In this document: positions 1 through 11,931 of the stretch, piece by piece
How positions within the stretch are numbered: position 1 is the first letter of the stretch
Layout: the number at the start of each line of letters is the position of its first letter
Translations under genes and position numbers: made by a program
The notes under the pieces: generated by a model
What the model was told of the DNA's origin: nothing
Database searches by the model: none
What the model saw: only the letters and a program-made list of their open reading frames with translations
DNA from: an uncultured Flavobacteriaceae bacterium
GTDB lineage: Bacteria; Bacteroidota; Bacteroidia; Flavobacteriales; Flavobacteriaceae
Assembly (NCBI GenBank): GCA_937930675.1
Contig: CALHCC010000052.1
Span: forward strand, 1-48,593
DNA length: 48,593 bases
Direction of reading: 5' to 3'

Positions 1-408
1 AACTTGTGCTTTTTTAATAATTTCGATATAGCTATCTAATTCTTCTAACAATTTTGGGTCTCCATTCTGAGCGTATAAATAGCTAATGGCTTCCATAAAT
101 TTATAGAAATCTCCATCATGCCAACGCATTCCTTTATGCTCCCCTTCTTTTAATCCTGCAGCTATTTTAAAATTATTTAACGCATGTCCTACATCACCTG
201 TTAAAAGGCTTCTCATATAAGGAATCATGGTTTGTTCTGCGGTTTTAAACTTATCTGCCCAAAATCCTTCTGTCCATTTACAATCTCCTAAATTGATACT
301 TTTTAGTTTTACATGATCGCTATGTCTATGATTTAAAATAGCACGCTCTTGAGCAAAACCTGTACTAAACATCAAAAGACCCAAAGCACTTGTTATTATT
401 TTTTTCAT
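1..408 (-). CDS. GH127-family (DUF1680) secreted glycoside hydrolase, N-terminal part
   Basis: This open frame is not in the ORF track because it runs off the window at base 1; 136 codons are visible without a stop. It starts MKKIITSALGLLMFSTGFAQ, a signal peptide with likely cleavage after FAQ. It continues with a WTEGFWADKF stretch and WHDGDFYKFMEAISYLYA-type sequence, which resembles the N-terminus of Glyco_hydro_127 (WxxGFW, then a xxDxYKxxEAxxY helix). Family members include beta-L-arabinofuranosidases and, in Zobellia, 3,6-anhydro-D-galactosidases acting on carrageenan oligosaccharides. The nearby beta-galactosidase and anhydrosugar operon favour the second activity here. That is inference, because the catalytic part lies outside the window. 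Confidence 0.72.
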   Translation of the reverse strand, partial: MKKIITSALGLLMFSTGFAQERAILNHRHSDHVKLKSINLGDCKWTEGFWADKFKTAEQTMIPYMRSLLTGDVGHALNNFKIAAGLKEGEHKGMRWHDGDFYKFMEAISYLYAQNGDPKLLEELDSYIEIIKKAQV

Positions 409-440
409 TCTATATATTAATTTTAATTATTTTAATATTT

Positions 441-1020
<580 letters not shown>

Positions 1021-1056
1021 TTCCTTAAGAAATATATTTTACATTGTTAAACAACA

Positions 1057-1095
1057 AAAGTTTGTTGCCTGATTTACACCTCAGCAACAAACTTT
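1057..1095 (-). terminator. Hairpin terminator after the VOC gene
   Basis: The arms AAAGTTTGTTG and CAACAAACTTT extend inward by CTGA/TCAG with one bulged base, giving a stem of about 15 bp. On the minus strand the hairpin is followed by a T-rich stretch (CTTTTGTTGTTT). It lies 40 bases after the VOC stop codon and before the pseudogene start, so it probably ends the beta-galactosidase-VOC transcript. Confidence 0.6.
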
Positions 1096-1134
1096 AAAAT
1101 TATTTTAATAGTAACAATTAAATGTTCGCTAAAA

Positions 1135-1455
1135 TTAATTTTTTATCTCCATGAATTCAATTGGAGAACCATTATGCTCTATAAACACAACACGTACGCC
1201 TTCTCCTGGACTAAAAGGCTCTACAATTACATTTTTACCTTTAATAGCCTCTTCTATATTATCTACTTTATAAGCTAAATGCGGCATAGTAGTTACTAAT
1301 TTGTGCCACGGACTATCTACATCAAATTTCACCCACTCTACCTTATACTCATCTTTATCAAATTCTGTATAATTTACTTTACCTGGTTCAAAGTAACCAT
1401 CCCAATTTTTATCTTCTTGTGTAGGTATTCCTATGTGACTAAATTCGTAATCCAT
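1135..1455 (-). CDS. Small VOC-superfamily (glyoxalase-like) protein of the sugar locus
   Basis: A 106-residue protein made of one VOC half-module pair: FSHIGIPT at the N-terminus supplies a His, MPHLAYKVDNIEEA a second His, and the closing SPIEFMEI a Glu. This is the usual His/His/Glu metal pattern of vicinal-oxygen-chelate enzymes. No signal peptide is present, so it should be cytoplasmic. It lies 24 bases downstream of the secreted beta-galactosidase on the same strand and probably shares its transcript. VOC enzymes catalyse isomerisation, epimerisation or lyase reactions through a bound metal. A role on a sugar or sugar acid released in this locus is plausible, but I do not recognise a characterised orthologue. 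Confidence 0.6.
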   Translation of the reverse strand: MDYEFSHIGIPTQEDKNWDGYFEPGKVNYTEFDKDEYKVEWVKFDVDSPWHKLVTTMPHLAYKVDNIEEAIKGKNVIVEPFSPGEGVRVVFIEHNGSPIEFMEIKN

Positions 1456-1479
1456 GATATTTATTTTTATTTATTGTTC

Positions 1480-4713
<3,234 letters not shown>

Positions 4714-4743
4714 TTACTACGATTTAATTTTATAAATGCAATA

Positions 4744-5610
4744 TTAATCATCTAAATACATTTTTTGAAACGCTTTAGGATTTATTCCTTTAATTTTTTT
4801 GAACTGTCTATTAAAGTTGGTTTGAGAGTTGTACCCACAACTATAGGTTACCTCTGAAATAGACAATTTATTTTCTATTAACAATTTACAGGCATGCCCT
4901 ACTCTTACCTCGTTTAAAAACTGAGAAAATGTTTTATGCATTCTCTTTTTAAAAAATCGACAAAAAGGAGAAACTCCCAAATGTGCAATTTCTGCCACCT
5001 CTGCCAAATTTATTTCCCTGTTTAGATTCGCTAATACATATTGGTACACTTTTTCTAATCGTTGAGAATCTTTTACATATACTTTTTCTGTATATCCGTT
5101 ACTTGCAAATTCTTTAACATTCTTGGTAGATGATAACACATCTAAAACATCTAACAAACACTGAATACTTTTAAACCCTGTAAGATGAATTAAACTACTT
5201 AATTTTTCAGCTACATGTTTTTTAACATTCTGATCTAAAAAGGCAACCCCATTACTAGATTTCGTTAATAATTTTTTAATCAAAATCATTTCATTTTTTT
5301 CAAAAAATTCTTTCCCTAAAAAATCTTCATTAAAATGTACTACAATTACCTCCGCTTTAAGCGAATTGTCTTTGTAATATTCTTCAGAATTCCTCCATAA
5401 ATGCGGCATGTTAGCTCCTATCAAAGCCAATTCTCCAGAATTAAAACTATGAATATTATCACCTATATAGCAGGTTCCTTTTCCTTCAATAATATAAATC
5501 AACTCTAACTCCTGGTGCAAATGCCAAGACTCATCTAGGTAAGGTTTATCATTCTTGTATACCGAAAAACTTTTATTAGAAGGGGCTATCTTTTTTTGTA
5601 AAATTTTCAA
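4744..5610 (-). CDS. AraC-family regulator with cupin sensor domain
   Basis: 288 residues. The N-terminal AraC-type cupin (about 15-165) has the WHLHQELELIYIIEGKG barrel pattern typical of sugar-sensing members. The C-terminal HTH_18 DNA-binding domain (about 185-285) has two helix-turn-helix units, INLAEVAEIAHLGVSPFCRFFKK and ISEVTYSCGYNSQTNFNRQFKK, and ends NPKAFQKMY. It is divergent from the transporter/catabolic operon and directly upstream of the beta-galactosidase, the position of a local activator that controls both directions. An inverted repeat in the divergent spacer is a candidate operator. The effector is probably a degradation product of the galactan, but the sequence does not identify it. 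Confidence 0.9.
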   Translation of the reverse strand: MKILQKKIAPSNKSFSVYKNDKPYLDESWHLHQELELIYIIEGKGTCYIGDNIHSFNSGELALIGANMPHLWRNSEEYYKDNSLKAEVIVVHFNEDFLGKEFFEKNEMILIKKLLTKSSNGVAFLDQNVKKHVAEKLSSLIHLTGFKSIQCLLDVLDVLSSTKNVKEFASNGYTEKVYVKDSQRLEKVYQYVLANLNREINLAEVAEIAHLGVSPFCRFFKKRMHKTFSQFLNEVRVGHACKLLIENKLSISEVTYSCGYNSQTNFNRQFKKIKGINPKAFQKMYLDD

Positions 5611-5914
5611 GTATCTGTAATTATATTTCTATTCTAAAGACTAAAACTAATAATTTATATCAAAAAAATACTATTAAAAATACCAAAACATCAAAATAAC
5701 ACTTATTTTGGTATAAAATTGTTAATTTTTTAGATTATTATTACCGAAATTTGTTTACTATTAACAATGTTTAATTACATCAATAAAAAACTGTTTTTAT
5801 ATTATAGCGTCAATATAATACTAGATTCTAAAAAAAAAATAAGATATTTGGCACACGTTTTTTATAGGGTATTTTTAGACTAAAAAAATAACTTTAAAAT
5901 CAATATTAAAATTT
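5611..5914. promoter_or_regulatory. Divergent control region between araC-type gene and sugar operon
   Basis: A 304-base A+T-rich spacer without an ORF. It holds a perfect 9-bp inverted repeat, ATACCAAAA (5680-5688) and TTTTGGTAT (5706-5714), separated by 17 bases. AraC-family proteins bind as dimers to spaced half-sites, so this is a candidate operator for the adjacent regulator. The rest contains long A and T tracts. I could not place a clean TAnnTTTG element on either strand, which would fit a promoter that depends on an activator. Confidence 0.5.
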
Positions 5915-6931
5915 ATGGACACTAATGTATTTGCAATTGTATTAATTATTATTGCTAGTTTTTTTCAAGGAAGTTTTGGTTTAGGAATGAAATATATGAA
6001 TCCTTTAAAATGGGAAGCTTGGTGGCTTGTTCATTCTATTTTTGCCATGATTATTATTCCAACCGTTTGGGCAGCCATTGTGGTACCCGATTTGTTTGGT
6101 GTTATTGCTCAAGCTCCGTTAAAAGTAAAATTATTGGCCATGTTGTTTGGTGCTATGTGGGGCGTTGGAGGTATTCTTTTTGGTAAAAGTGTTCCTTATA
6201 TTGGTATGTCTTTAACCTATGGTATTGTATTAGGTTTATGTGCAGCAGCAGGAAGTTTAATTCCTTTCTTTATTATGGAAAACCCTAATATGGAAACATT
6301 ACCTACCGTTTTAACAGGAGTTGTATTGTTAGTCGTAGGAGTAGGTATTACTGCTTATGCAGGTATCGAAAAAGATAAGTTACAAAAAGCAACTAATGAA
6401 GAAGGTTCTAACACCAAAGTAAATTTAAAAACCGGTTTAATTATTGCTATTTTAAGTGGTTTACTATCTGCTGCTTTAAGTATTGGTTTTTCCGAAGGAA
6501 GATCTATTGCTGGAATTGCAGAAAATGCAGGAGCATTAACTCGTAACAGTAGTTTGGCTGTATGGGTTGTAGTACTTTGGGGTGGTTTTATTATTAACGG
6601 AGGATATGCTTTATTTTTATTAACTAAAAACAACACCTGGAGTTCTTTTACTGTTGCAGGTGCTAAAAAAGCTTACACATGGTCTATTTTAGCGGCTGTA
6701 TTTTGGTTTGGAGCTTTAGGAGTATACGGACAAGGTAACGCTCTTATGGGAGCTATGGGAGATGTTGTAGGATGGCCTATCTTAATGGGTGGTGGTTTAA
6801 TTATTAGTAATATTTGGGCTTACCGATCTGGAGAATGGACCAATGTTCCAAAACCATTTAAAATTTTATTATCTGGAATTGGAGTTATTGTTATTGCTAT
6901 TTGTGTATTAGCATACTCTAATACCTTATAA
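5915..6931 (+). CDS. RhaT-family sugar:H+ symporter
   Basis: 338 residues, close to the 344 of E. coli RhaT, with about ten hydrophobic segments throughout. Family signatures visible include FFQGSFGLGMKYM and WEAWWLVHSIFAM at the N-terminus, GVGGILFGKSVPYIGMSLTYGIVLGLCAA, and GDVVGWPILMGGGLIISNIWAYRSGEW near the C-terminus. RhaT imports L-rhamnose with a proton across the inner membrane. No rhamnose isomerase, kinase or aldolase is nearby; instead the gene opens a five-gene operon for anhydro-galactose-type catabolism. The natural substrate is therefore probably 3,6-anhydrogalactose or a related sugar. The fold call is secure and the substrate is inferred. Confidence 0.9.
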   Translation: MDTNVFAIVLIIIASFFQGSFGLGMKYMNPLKWEAWWLVHSIFAMIIIPTVWAAIVVPDLFGVIAQAPLKVKLLAMLFGAMWGVGGILFGKSVPYIGMSLTYGIVLGLCAAAGSLIPFFIMENPNMETLPTVLTGVVLLVVGVGITAYAGIEKDKLQKATNEEGSNTKVNLKTGLIIAILSGLLSAALSIGFSEGRSIAGIAENAGALTRNSSLAVWVVVLWGGFIINGGYALFLLTKNNTWSSFTVAGAKKAYTWSILAAVFWFGALGVYGQGNALMGAMGDVVGWPILMGGGLIISNIWAYRSGEWTNVPKPFKILLSGIGVIVIAICVLAYSNTL

Positions 6932-7000
6932 AAAATTAAAATTGAAAGGACAAATAATTAACACGTCCTAAATATAGAACTAAATTAAAAATCATAGATA

Positions 7001-8152
7001 ATGGTTATTAAAGAAATAACACCGTACGTACTTACAAGTAAATTAGACGAACCTTTTTACTTTTCTCAATGGCAATACGATACTAGAAAAATTTGTATTG
7101 TAAAAATCACATTAGAAGATGGTACTTATGGTTGGGGTGAAGGATATGGACCTGCTGGATTAATTAAAGCAGGAATTGAATTCTTTACACCTTTTTTAAT
7201 CGGAAAAAACGCACTTGAACACGAAACTATTTGGCAAGAAATGTATTTACGTTCTTTGGATTATGGTAGAAGCGGAGTTTTTCAAGCTGCCGTAAGTGCT
7301 ATTGATGTGGCTCTTTGGGATTTAAAAGGTAAAATTTTAAATCAACCTGTTTCTGTATTATTAGGAGGTGTTAAAAATCCTGAAATACACCCTTATGCTA
7401 CTGGATTGTATTTTGAAAGAGTAGATGATTTAGAAAAAAAACTGGTAGATGAAGCTCTTGGATACAAAAAAGAAGGGTTTAGAGCGATTAAAATGAAAGT
7501 TGGTTTAGGAATTGAACAAGACTTACAATACGTAAAAGCGGTAAGAGAAGCTATTGGTGATGATATTAAATTAATGATTGATGCAAACCACGCATATTCT
7601 TACAAAGAAGCTTTAGAATTGGCATTAAAAGTAGAGAAATATAACATTTCTTGGTTTGAAGAGCCTGTATCTCCAGAAGATTACGATGGATATAGAAGAC
7701 TGCGTTTAAGAACCTCTATTCCTATTGCAGGTGGAGAATGTGAATACTTAAAACATGGATTTAAACGTTTATTTGACAACGACTCTGTAGACATTGCACA
7801 ACCCGATATTTGTGCTACAGGTGGTTTAACAGAAGTAAAACGTATTACCTCTTTAGCACAAACGTATTCTAAAGACTTAGTACCTCATACATGGGGAACT
7901 TGGATTGCTATTAGTGCTGCAGTACATTTGGTAGCAAACTTAGATAAAAACCCAGGTAGAATGTATTCTGACAAACCTGTAATGGAATTAGACAGAACAG
8001 AAAACCCTTTAAGAGATGAAGTTGTTAAACACAATATTGTTATTAAAGATGGTGTTTTAACCGTACCTACAACTCCTGGTTTGGGTGTTGATATTGACGA
8101 AGAAGCACTCTTAAAATACTCTTTCGATCAAACCAAATCTCACATTTTATAA
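7001..8152 (+). CDS. Enolase-superfamily sugar-acid cycloisomerase/dehydratase (likely 3,6-anhydro-galactonate cycloisomerase)
   Basis: 383 residues with the mandelate racemase/muconate lactonising fold: capping domain about 1-120, then the barrel. Catalytic residues fall almost at mandelate racemase numbering: the KxK pair K164/K166 (IKMKVG), metal ligands D194 (DANHAY), Glu in FEEP (220/221) and E246 (GGE), then the Asp/His dyad D269 (QPDI) and H296 (PHTWG). D-galactonate dehydratases share this fold and feed the same downstream kinase and aldolase. The adjacent aldehyde dehydrogenase favours the cycloisomerase that opens the 3,6-anhydro ring to give 2-keto-3-deoxygalactonate. The D or L form of the substrate cannot be read from the sequence. 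Confidence 0.85.
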   Translation: MVIKEITPYVLTSKLDEPFYFSQWQYDTRKICIVKITLEDGTYGWGEGYGPAGLIKAGIEFFTPFLIGKNALEHETIWQEMYLRSLDYGRSGVFQAAVSAIDVALWDLKGKILNQPVSVLLGGVKNPEIHPYATGLYFERVDDLEKKLVDEALGYKKEGFRAIKMKVGLGIEQDLQYVKAVREAIGDDIKLMIDANHAYSYKEALELALKVEKYNISWFEEPVSPEDYDGYRRLRLRTSIPIAGGECEYLKHGFKRLFDNDSVDIAQPDICATGGLTEVKRITSLAQTYSKDLVPHTWGTWIAISAAVHLVANLDKNPGRMYSDKPVMELDRTENPLRDEVVKHNIVIKDGVLTVPTTPGLGVDIDEEALLKYSFDQTKSHIL

Positions 8153-8164
8153 ATATTAATTCTC

Positions 8165-9607
8165 ATGAGCAATTTATTATTTGGACATAAAAATTTATAC
8201 ATTAACGGAGAATTGGTTCCAGCATCCAATGGAAAAACATTTGATGTAATTTCTCCAGCAACAGAAAAAGCAGTAGGTTCTATTGCATGGGCTAGTAAAG
8301 AAGATACTTTAAAAGCTTTAGAAACAGCAGAAGAAGGTTTTAAGTACTGGTCTAAATTACCTATTGACGAACGTAATGCGTGGATTGAAAAATTAAAACT
8401 TAAAATTATTGAAAATAGCGACTTGCTAAAAGAAGCTATTACACACGAAATGGGTAAAACTTGGGAAGCTTCTCAAGAAGATATCGATTTATTAGTACGT
8501 TCTTTAGATTTTTATGCAAATGAAATAAAAACAAGAAGTACAGAAGAAATTAAAGATAAAGAAGGAACACACACACACCATATTGTATCTAAACCCCTAG
8601 GAGTTGCTGTTGCATTTTTAGCCTACAACTTTCCTTTACTAAATTTAGGATACAAAATTGGCCCAGCACTAGCTGCAGGATGTAGTATTGTATTAAAACC
8701 ATCGGAATTCTCTCCTATTTCTGCATATATTATTGGAGAATTAGCCAAAGAAATTAACTTTCCAAAAGGAGTAATTACTGTACTTTGTGGTGATTTAGAA
8801 AATGTTGGGATTCCTTTATGTGAAAGCACTATTCCACAATTAATTACCATGATTGGTTCTGCAGGAACTGCTCAAAAACTAATAGAACAAAGTAGTAAAA
8901 CTTCTATTAAAAGATACAGCATGGAATGTGGTGGAAACGCTCCATTTATTGTTGCAGAAGATGCGGATTTAGAATTGGCAGTAAATATTGGTGCTATTTT
9001 AAAAACAAGCAACTCAGGTCAAATTTGTGTAGCTCCAAACAGGTATTTTGTTCACGAAAACATTATTGATCAGTTTATTGCTGGGGTTAAAGAAAAGTTT
9101 GAAAATGCCAAAGTAGGTTTTGGAAAAGATAACAAACCTGATATGGGTCCTTTAACCAACAGACAATCTGTATTAAAAGTAGATAGAATTGTAAAAGAAG
9201 CCATTAAACAAGGAGGTAAATTAATTACTGGAGGAAACGAAATTGAAGGGCCAGGATACTATTACGAACCTACCATTGTAAAGTTTGACAAAGAATATGC
9301 AGACATTATGGAAGAAGAAATTTTTGGGCCTGTTGCCATTGTTGTTCCTTATAACGATGAACAAGAAGTCCTAAAATTAGCAAACAATGTAGATGCTGGT
9401 TTGTCTTCTTTTGTGTTCTCTAAAAGTGATGAAACCATTCAATTCTTTTCCGAAAATTTAGACTTTGGAGAAATTCAAGTAAACGGTGTTAAGTACGATA
9501 TTTATTTACCACACGTAGGGGTTAAAAACGCAGGGGTTAGTATGGATTGTTCTTCTTATGCTTTAGATGACTATTTATCTAAAAGAAGAATTACCAAATC
9601 TTTATAA
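8165..9607 (+). CDS. NAD(P)-dependent aldehyde dehydrogenase (likely 3,6-anhydro-galactose dehydrogenase)
   Basis: A 480-residue ALDH-superfamily enzyme of normal length. Visible motifs are the catalytic Asn region AYNFPLLN, the general-base Glu in YSMECGGNAPFIV (canonical MELGG), and the nucleophilic Cys in SGQICVAPNR, followed by EEIFGPVA. It starts 12 bases after the enolase gene. Anhydrogalactose cannot form the usual pyranose ring because O3 is bridged to C6, so it shows free-aldehyde character and is oxidised by an ALDH, unlike galactose, which is oxidised by other dehydrogenase families. The pairing with the cycloisomerase, kinase and aldolase is the main reason for the specific call. 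Lactaldehyde or succinate-semialdehyde activity cannot be excluded from sequence alone. Confidence 0.87.
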   Translation: MSNLLFGHKNLYINGELVPASNGKTFDVISPATEKAVGSIAWASKEDTLKALETAEEGFKYWSKLPIDERNAWIEKLKLKIIENSDLLKEAITHEMGKTWEASQEDIDLLVRSLDFYANEIKTRSTEEIKDKEGTHTHHIVSKPLGVAVAFLAYNFPLLNLGYKIGPALAAGCSIVLKPSEFSPISAYIIGELAKEINFPKGVITVLCGDLENVGIPLCESTIPQLITMIGSAGTAQKLIEQSSKTSIKRYSMECGGNAPFIVAEDADLELAVNIGAILKTSNSGQICVAPNRYFVHENIIDQFIAGVKEKFENAKVGFGKDNKPDMGPLTNRQSVLKVDRIVKEAIKQGGKLITGGNEIEGPGYYYEPTIVKFDKEYADIMEEEIFGPVAIVVPYNDEQEVLKLANNVDAGLSSFVFSKSDETIQFFSENLDFGEIQVNGVKYDIYLPHVGVKNAGVSMDCSSYALDDYLSKRRITKSL

Positions 9608-9611
9608 TTAA

Positions 9612-10553
9612 ATGAATCATTTAAAACAATTTATAAGTTGCGATTGGGGAACTTCTAATTTTAGACTTAGATTGGTTGATGCAGAAACGCTTAACGTAAT
9701 TGCAGAACACACCAGTAGCACAGGGGTAAAAAAACTGTATGCAGCATATAAAGAAAGCAACACAACTCAAAGTCAAACCAGTTACTTTGTAGCCTATTTA
9801 AAAACACAAATTAAGGAATTACCCATATCAGGAGCAATGCCTAAAATTGTTGCTTCTGGAATGGCTACTTCTAGTATTGGTATGGTAGAACTACCCTATG
9901 TAGATATGCCTATTAACTTTACAGGAGATAATTTATTAAGCAAAGAAATTTCAGAAGATGGTGTAACCATTGTACTAATTTCTGGAGCAAAAACTACTGC
10001 AGATGTCATGCGTGGTGAAGAAATTCAAGCCATTGGATTGTCTAAAGAAATTCCAACGAATAAAGAAGGAGTTTTATTATTACCTGGTACACATAGCAAA
10101 CATGTAGCGTTTAAAAATAGTGTATTTACATCATTTACTACACATATGACGGGTGAGCTGTTTGACGTTGTAAGCAAAAACACCATTCTTGCCAACTCTT
10201 TAGAAAAAGCAGATTGGAACACTAATTTTGAAAGCTCTTTTTTAGAAGGAGTAAACAAAGGCTTAAACAATCAACACATCGCATCTTTATTTTCTATTAG
10301 AGCAAACGATTTATTAAGTAATAAAACAAATCAAGAAAACTTTTACTTTTTATCTGGTTTGTTAATCGGTGGAGAATTGTCTTATTTAAAAAACAGCAAT
10401 CAACAAGTATATATTGCCACTACAGGTATATTGTACACATTATACAACCTGGCCTTAAGCCAAATTAATGCTACAGTAATCTCTTTTGATGCTGATAAAA
10501 TTGACAAAGCTTTATTAATAGGTCATAAAAAAACATTAGAAACATATGTCTAA
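9612..10553 (+). CDS. dgoK: 2-dehydro-3-deoxygalactonokinase
   Basis: A 313-residue DgoK-family sugar-acid kinase. The N-terminal phosphate-binding motif CDWGTSNFRLRLVD is characteristic. VASGMATSSIGM, the GEEIQAIGL loop and LLLPGTHSKHV follow in the family order. It phosphorylates 2-keto-3-deoxygalactonate at O6 with ATP, preparing it for aldol cleavage. The gene starts 4 bases after the dehydrogenase stop and overlaps the aldolase gene by 8 bases (10546-10553), so the last steps are translationally coupled. Confidence 0.92.
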   Translation: MNHLKQFISCDWGTSNFRLRLVDAETLNVIAEHTSSTGVKKLYAAYKESNTTQSQTSYFVAYLKTQIKELPISGAMPKIVASGMATSSIGMVELPYVDMPINFTGDNLLSKEISEDGVTIVLISGAKTTADVMRGEEIQAIGLSKEIPTNKEGVLLLPGTHSKHVAFKNSVFTSFTTHMTGELFDVVSKNTILANSLEKADWNTNFESSFLEGVNKGLNNQHIASLFSIRANDLLSNKTNQENFYFLSGLLIGGELSYLKNSNQQVYIATTGILYTLYNLALSQINATVISFDADKIDKALLIGHKKTLETYV

Positions 10554-11175
10554 CTTTTCTTGGGAAAAATACAATCAAACTCCCGTTGTAGGTATTATGA
10601 GAGGATTCTCTATGGAACAAATTAGAGAAATTATCCCCACTTATATTGAAAGTGGTTTTTACACCGTAGAAATCACCATGAATTCAGAAGGTGCAGAAAC
10701 ATCCATTGCAACTTTATTAAAAGAGTATCCTGAATTAAATGTAGGAGCAGGTACTGTTTGTAATATGGATGATTTAAAAAGAGCTTTAGATGCTGGATCT
10801 CAATTTATTGTAACTCCTGTTATTGATGAAGAAGTAATTAAACATTGTGTAAAAAACAACATTCCTGTATTTCCAGGAGCTTACACACCTACAGAAATTT
10901 ACAAAGCCTGGTCTTTAGGAGCCAATGCCGTTAAAGTATTTCCAGCAACACAATTAGGAGTTAAATACATTAAAGATGTTTTAGGACCTTTAAATACCAT
11001 TAAATTACTACCTACAGGTGGAGTTGATAAAAATAACATTAATGACTTTTTTAACATTGGAGTTGTAGGTTGTGGTATGGGTAGTTCTTTATTCGATAAA
11101 AAAATTATTGCTTCTGGAGACAAAGCAGCTTTAAAAGAACATTTTGAAATTATTAAAAAAGGAACTGAAGTTTAA
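10546..11175 (+). CDS. dgoA: KDPG/KDPGal aldolase (2-dehydro-3-deoxy-6-phosphogalactonate aldolase)
   Basis: 209 residues, the usual size of Eda/DgoA class I aldolases. The Glu motif is YTVEITMNSEGAE, followed by NVGAGTVCNMDD, FPGAYTPTEI, and the Schiff-base Lys in NAVKVFPATQLG. LPTGGVDKNNINDFF forms the phosphate-binding end of the barrel. It cleaves 2-keto-3-deoxy-6-phosphogalactonate to pyruvate and D-glyceraldehyde 3-phosphate. Specificity for galacto versus gluco substrate follows from coupling to dgoK, not from the motifs. It is the last gene of the sugar operon and is followed by a strong terminator. Confidence 0.9.
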   Translation: MSNFSWEKYNQTPVVGIMRGFSMEQIREIIPTYIESGFYTVEITMNSEGAETSIATLLKEYPELNVGAGTVCNMDDLKRALDAGSQFIVTPVIDEEVIKHCVKNNIPVFPGAYTPTEIYKAWSLGANAVKVFPATQLGVKYIKDVLGPLNTIKLLPTGGVDKNNINDFFNIGVVGCGMGSSLFDKKIIASGDKAALKEHFEIIKKGTEV

Positions 11176-11196
11176 ATCATTTTCCTTTTCTGGATA

Positions 11197-11238
11197 AAAC
11201 TAAAAAACCTTATGAAATTTCATAAGGTTTTTTAGTTT
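11197..11238. terminator. Bidirectional terminator between dgoA and recR
   Basis: A perfect 20-bp inverted repeat (arm AAACTAAAAAACCTTATGAA) with two bases between the arms. The A and T runs at the stem ends give a U tract on both strands. It separates the convergent dgoA and recR stop codons. Confidence 0.9.
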
Positions 11239-11239
11239 A

Positions 11240-11857
11240 TTACTGTCTTAAACTCGTTTCAAACGGAACTCTATTTAAAATACTCCTTCCTAAAGTAACC
11301 TCATCTGCATACTCCAACTCATCACCTACAGAAATACCTCTCGCAATTGCAGATATTTTAACATCTAAATCTTTTACTTGTTTGTAAATATAAAAATTGG
11401 TAGTATCTCCTTCCATGGTAGAACTTAATGCAAATACCAATTCTTTAACAACTCCTTCTTTTACTTTGGTAATTAAGCTTTCTATTTTTAAATGATTAGG
11501 CCCTACTCCTTCCATAGGTGATATTTTACCTCCTAGCACATGATACACTCCTTGAAATTGAGCTGTATTTTCAATAGCCATCACATCTCGTACATCTTCT
11601 ACCACACAAACAGTGGTTTCATCTCTTTTAACACTTGCACAAATTTCACACAGTTCAACATCAGAAATGTTATGACATTTTTTACACAATTTAATATCGT
11701 TTACCAAATTATCTAAAGCTCTTGTTAAATACCCCGTTTGTTCTTTAGGCTGTTTTAGTAAATGCAATACCAAACGTAAAGCTGTTCTTTTACCAATTCC
11801 TGGCAATTGAGAAACTTCGTTTACAGCACTCTCTAAAAGTTTTGATGAAAAATCCAT
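11240..11857 (-). CDS. recR: Recombination mediator RecR
   Basis: RecR loads RecA on gapped DNA together with RecF/RecO. The sequence shows the N-terminal helix-hairpin-helix ([17 protein letters not shown]), the C4 zinc finger ([16 protein letters not shown]) and a Toprim domain ([14 protein letters not shown] through [16 protein letters not shown]). It closes with the [21 protein letters not shown] motif. The track ORF starts at 11866, but the second Met ([10 protein letters not shown], 11857) matches the usual RecR start and gives 205 residues. Confidence 0.95.
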   Translation of the reverse strand: MDFSSKLLESAVNEVSQLPGIGKRTALRLVLHLLKQPKEQTGYLTRALDNLVNDIKLCKKCHNISDVELCEICASVKRDETTVCVVEDVRDVMAIENTAQFQGVYHVLGGKISPMEGVGPNHLKIESLITKVKEGVVKELVFALSSTMEGDTTNFYIYKQVKDLDVKISAIARGISVGDELEYADEVTLGRSILNRVPFETSLRQ

Positions 11858-11931
11858 AGAGCACAAATGTAGTGATATACCGTATTAGATTAAAAAAAAT
11901 ATTTAATTTGTAGTCAACTTAAATACACTTA

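Noticed and set aside
5915-11175. Reading the operon as the ordinary De Ley-Doudoroff galactose pathway
   Set aside because: That route starts with a galactose dehydrogenase and a lactonase. Here the oxidising enzyme is an ALDH and no lactonase is present, so anhydrogalactose fits better. It is not fully excluded for the enolase enzyme alone.
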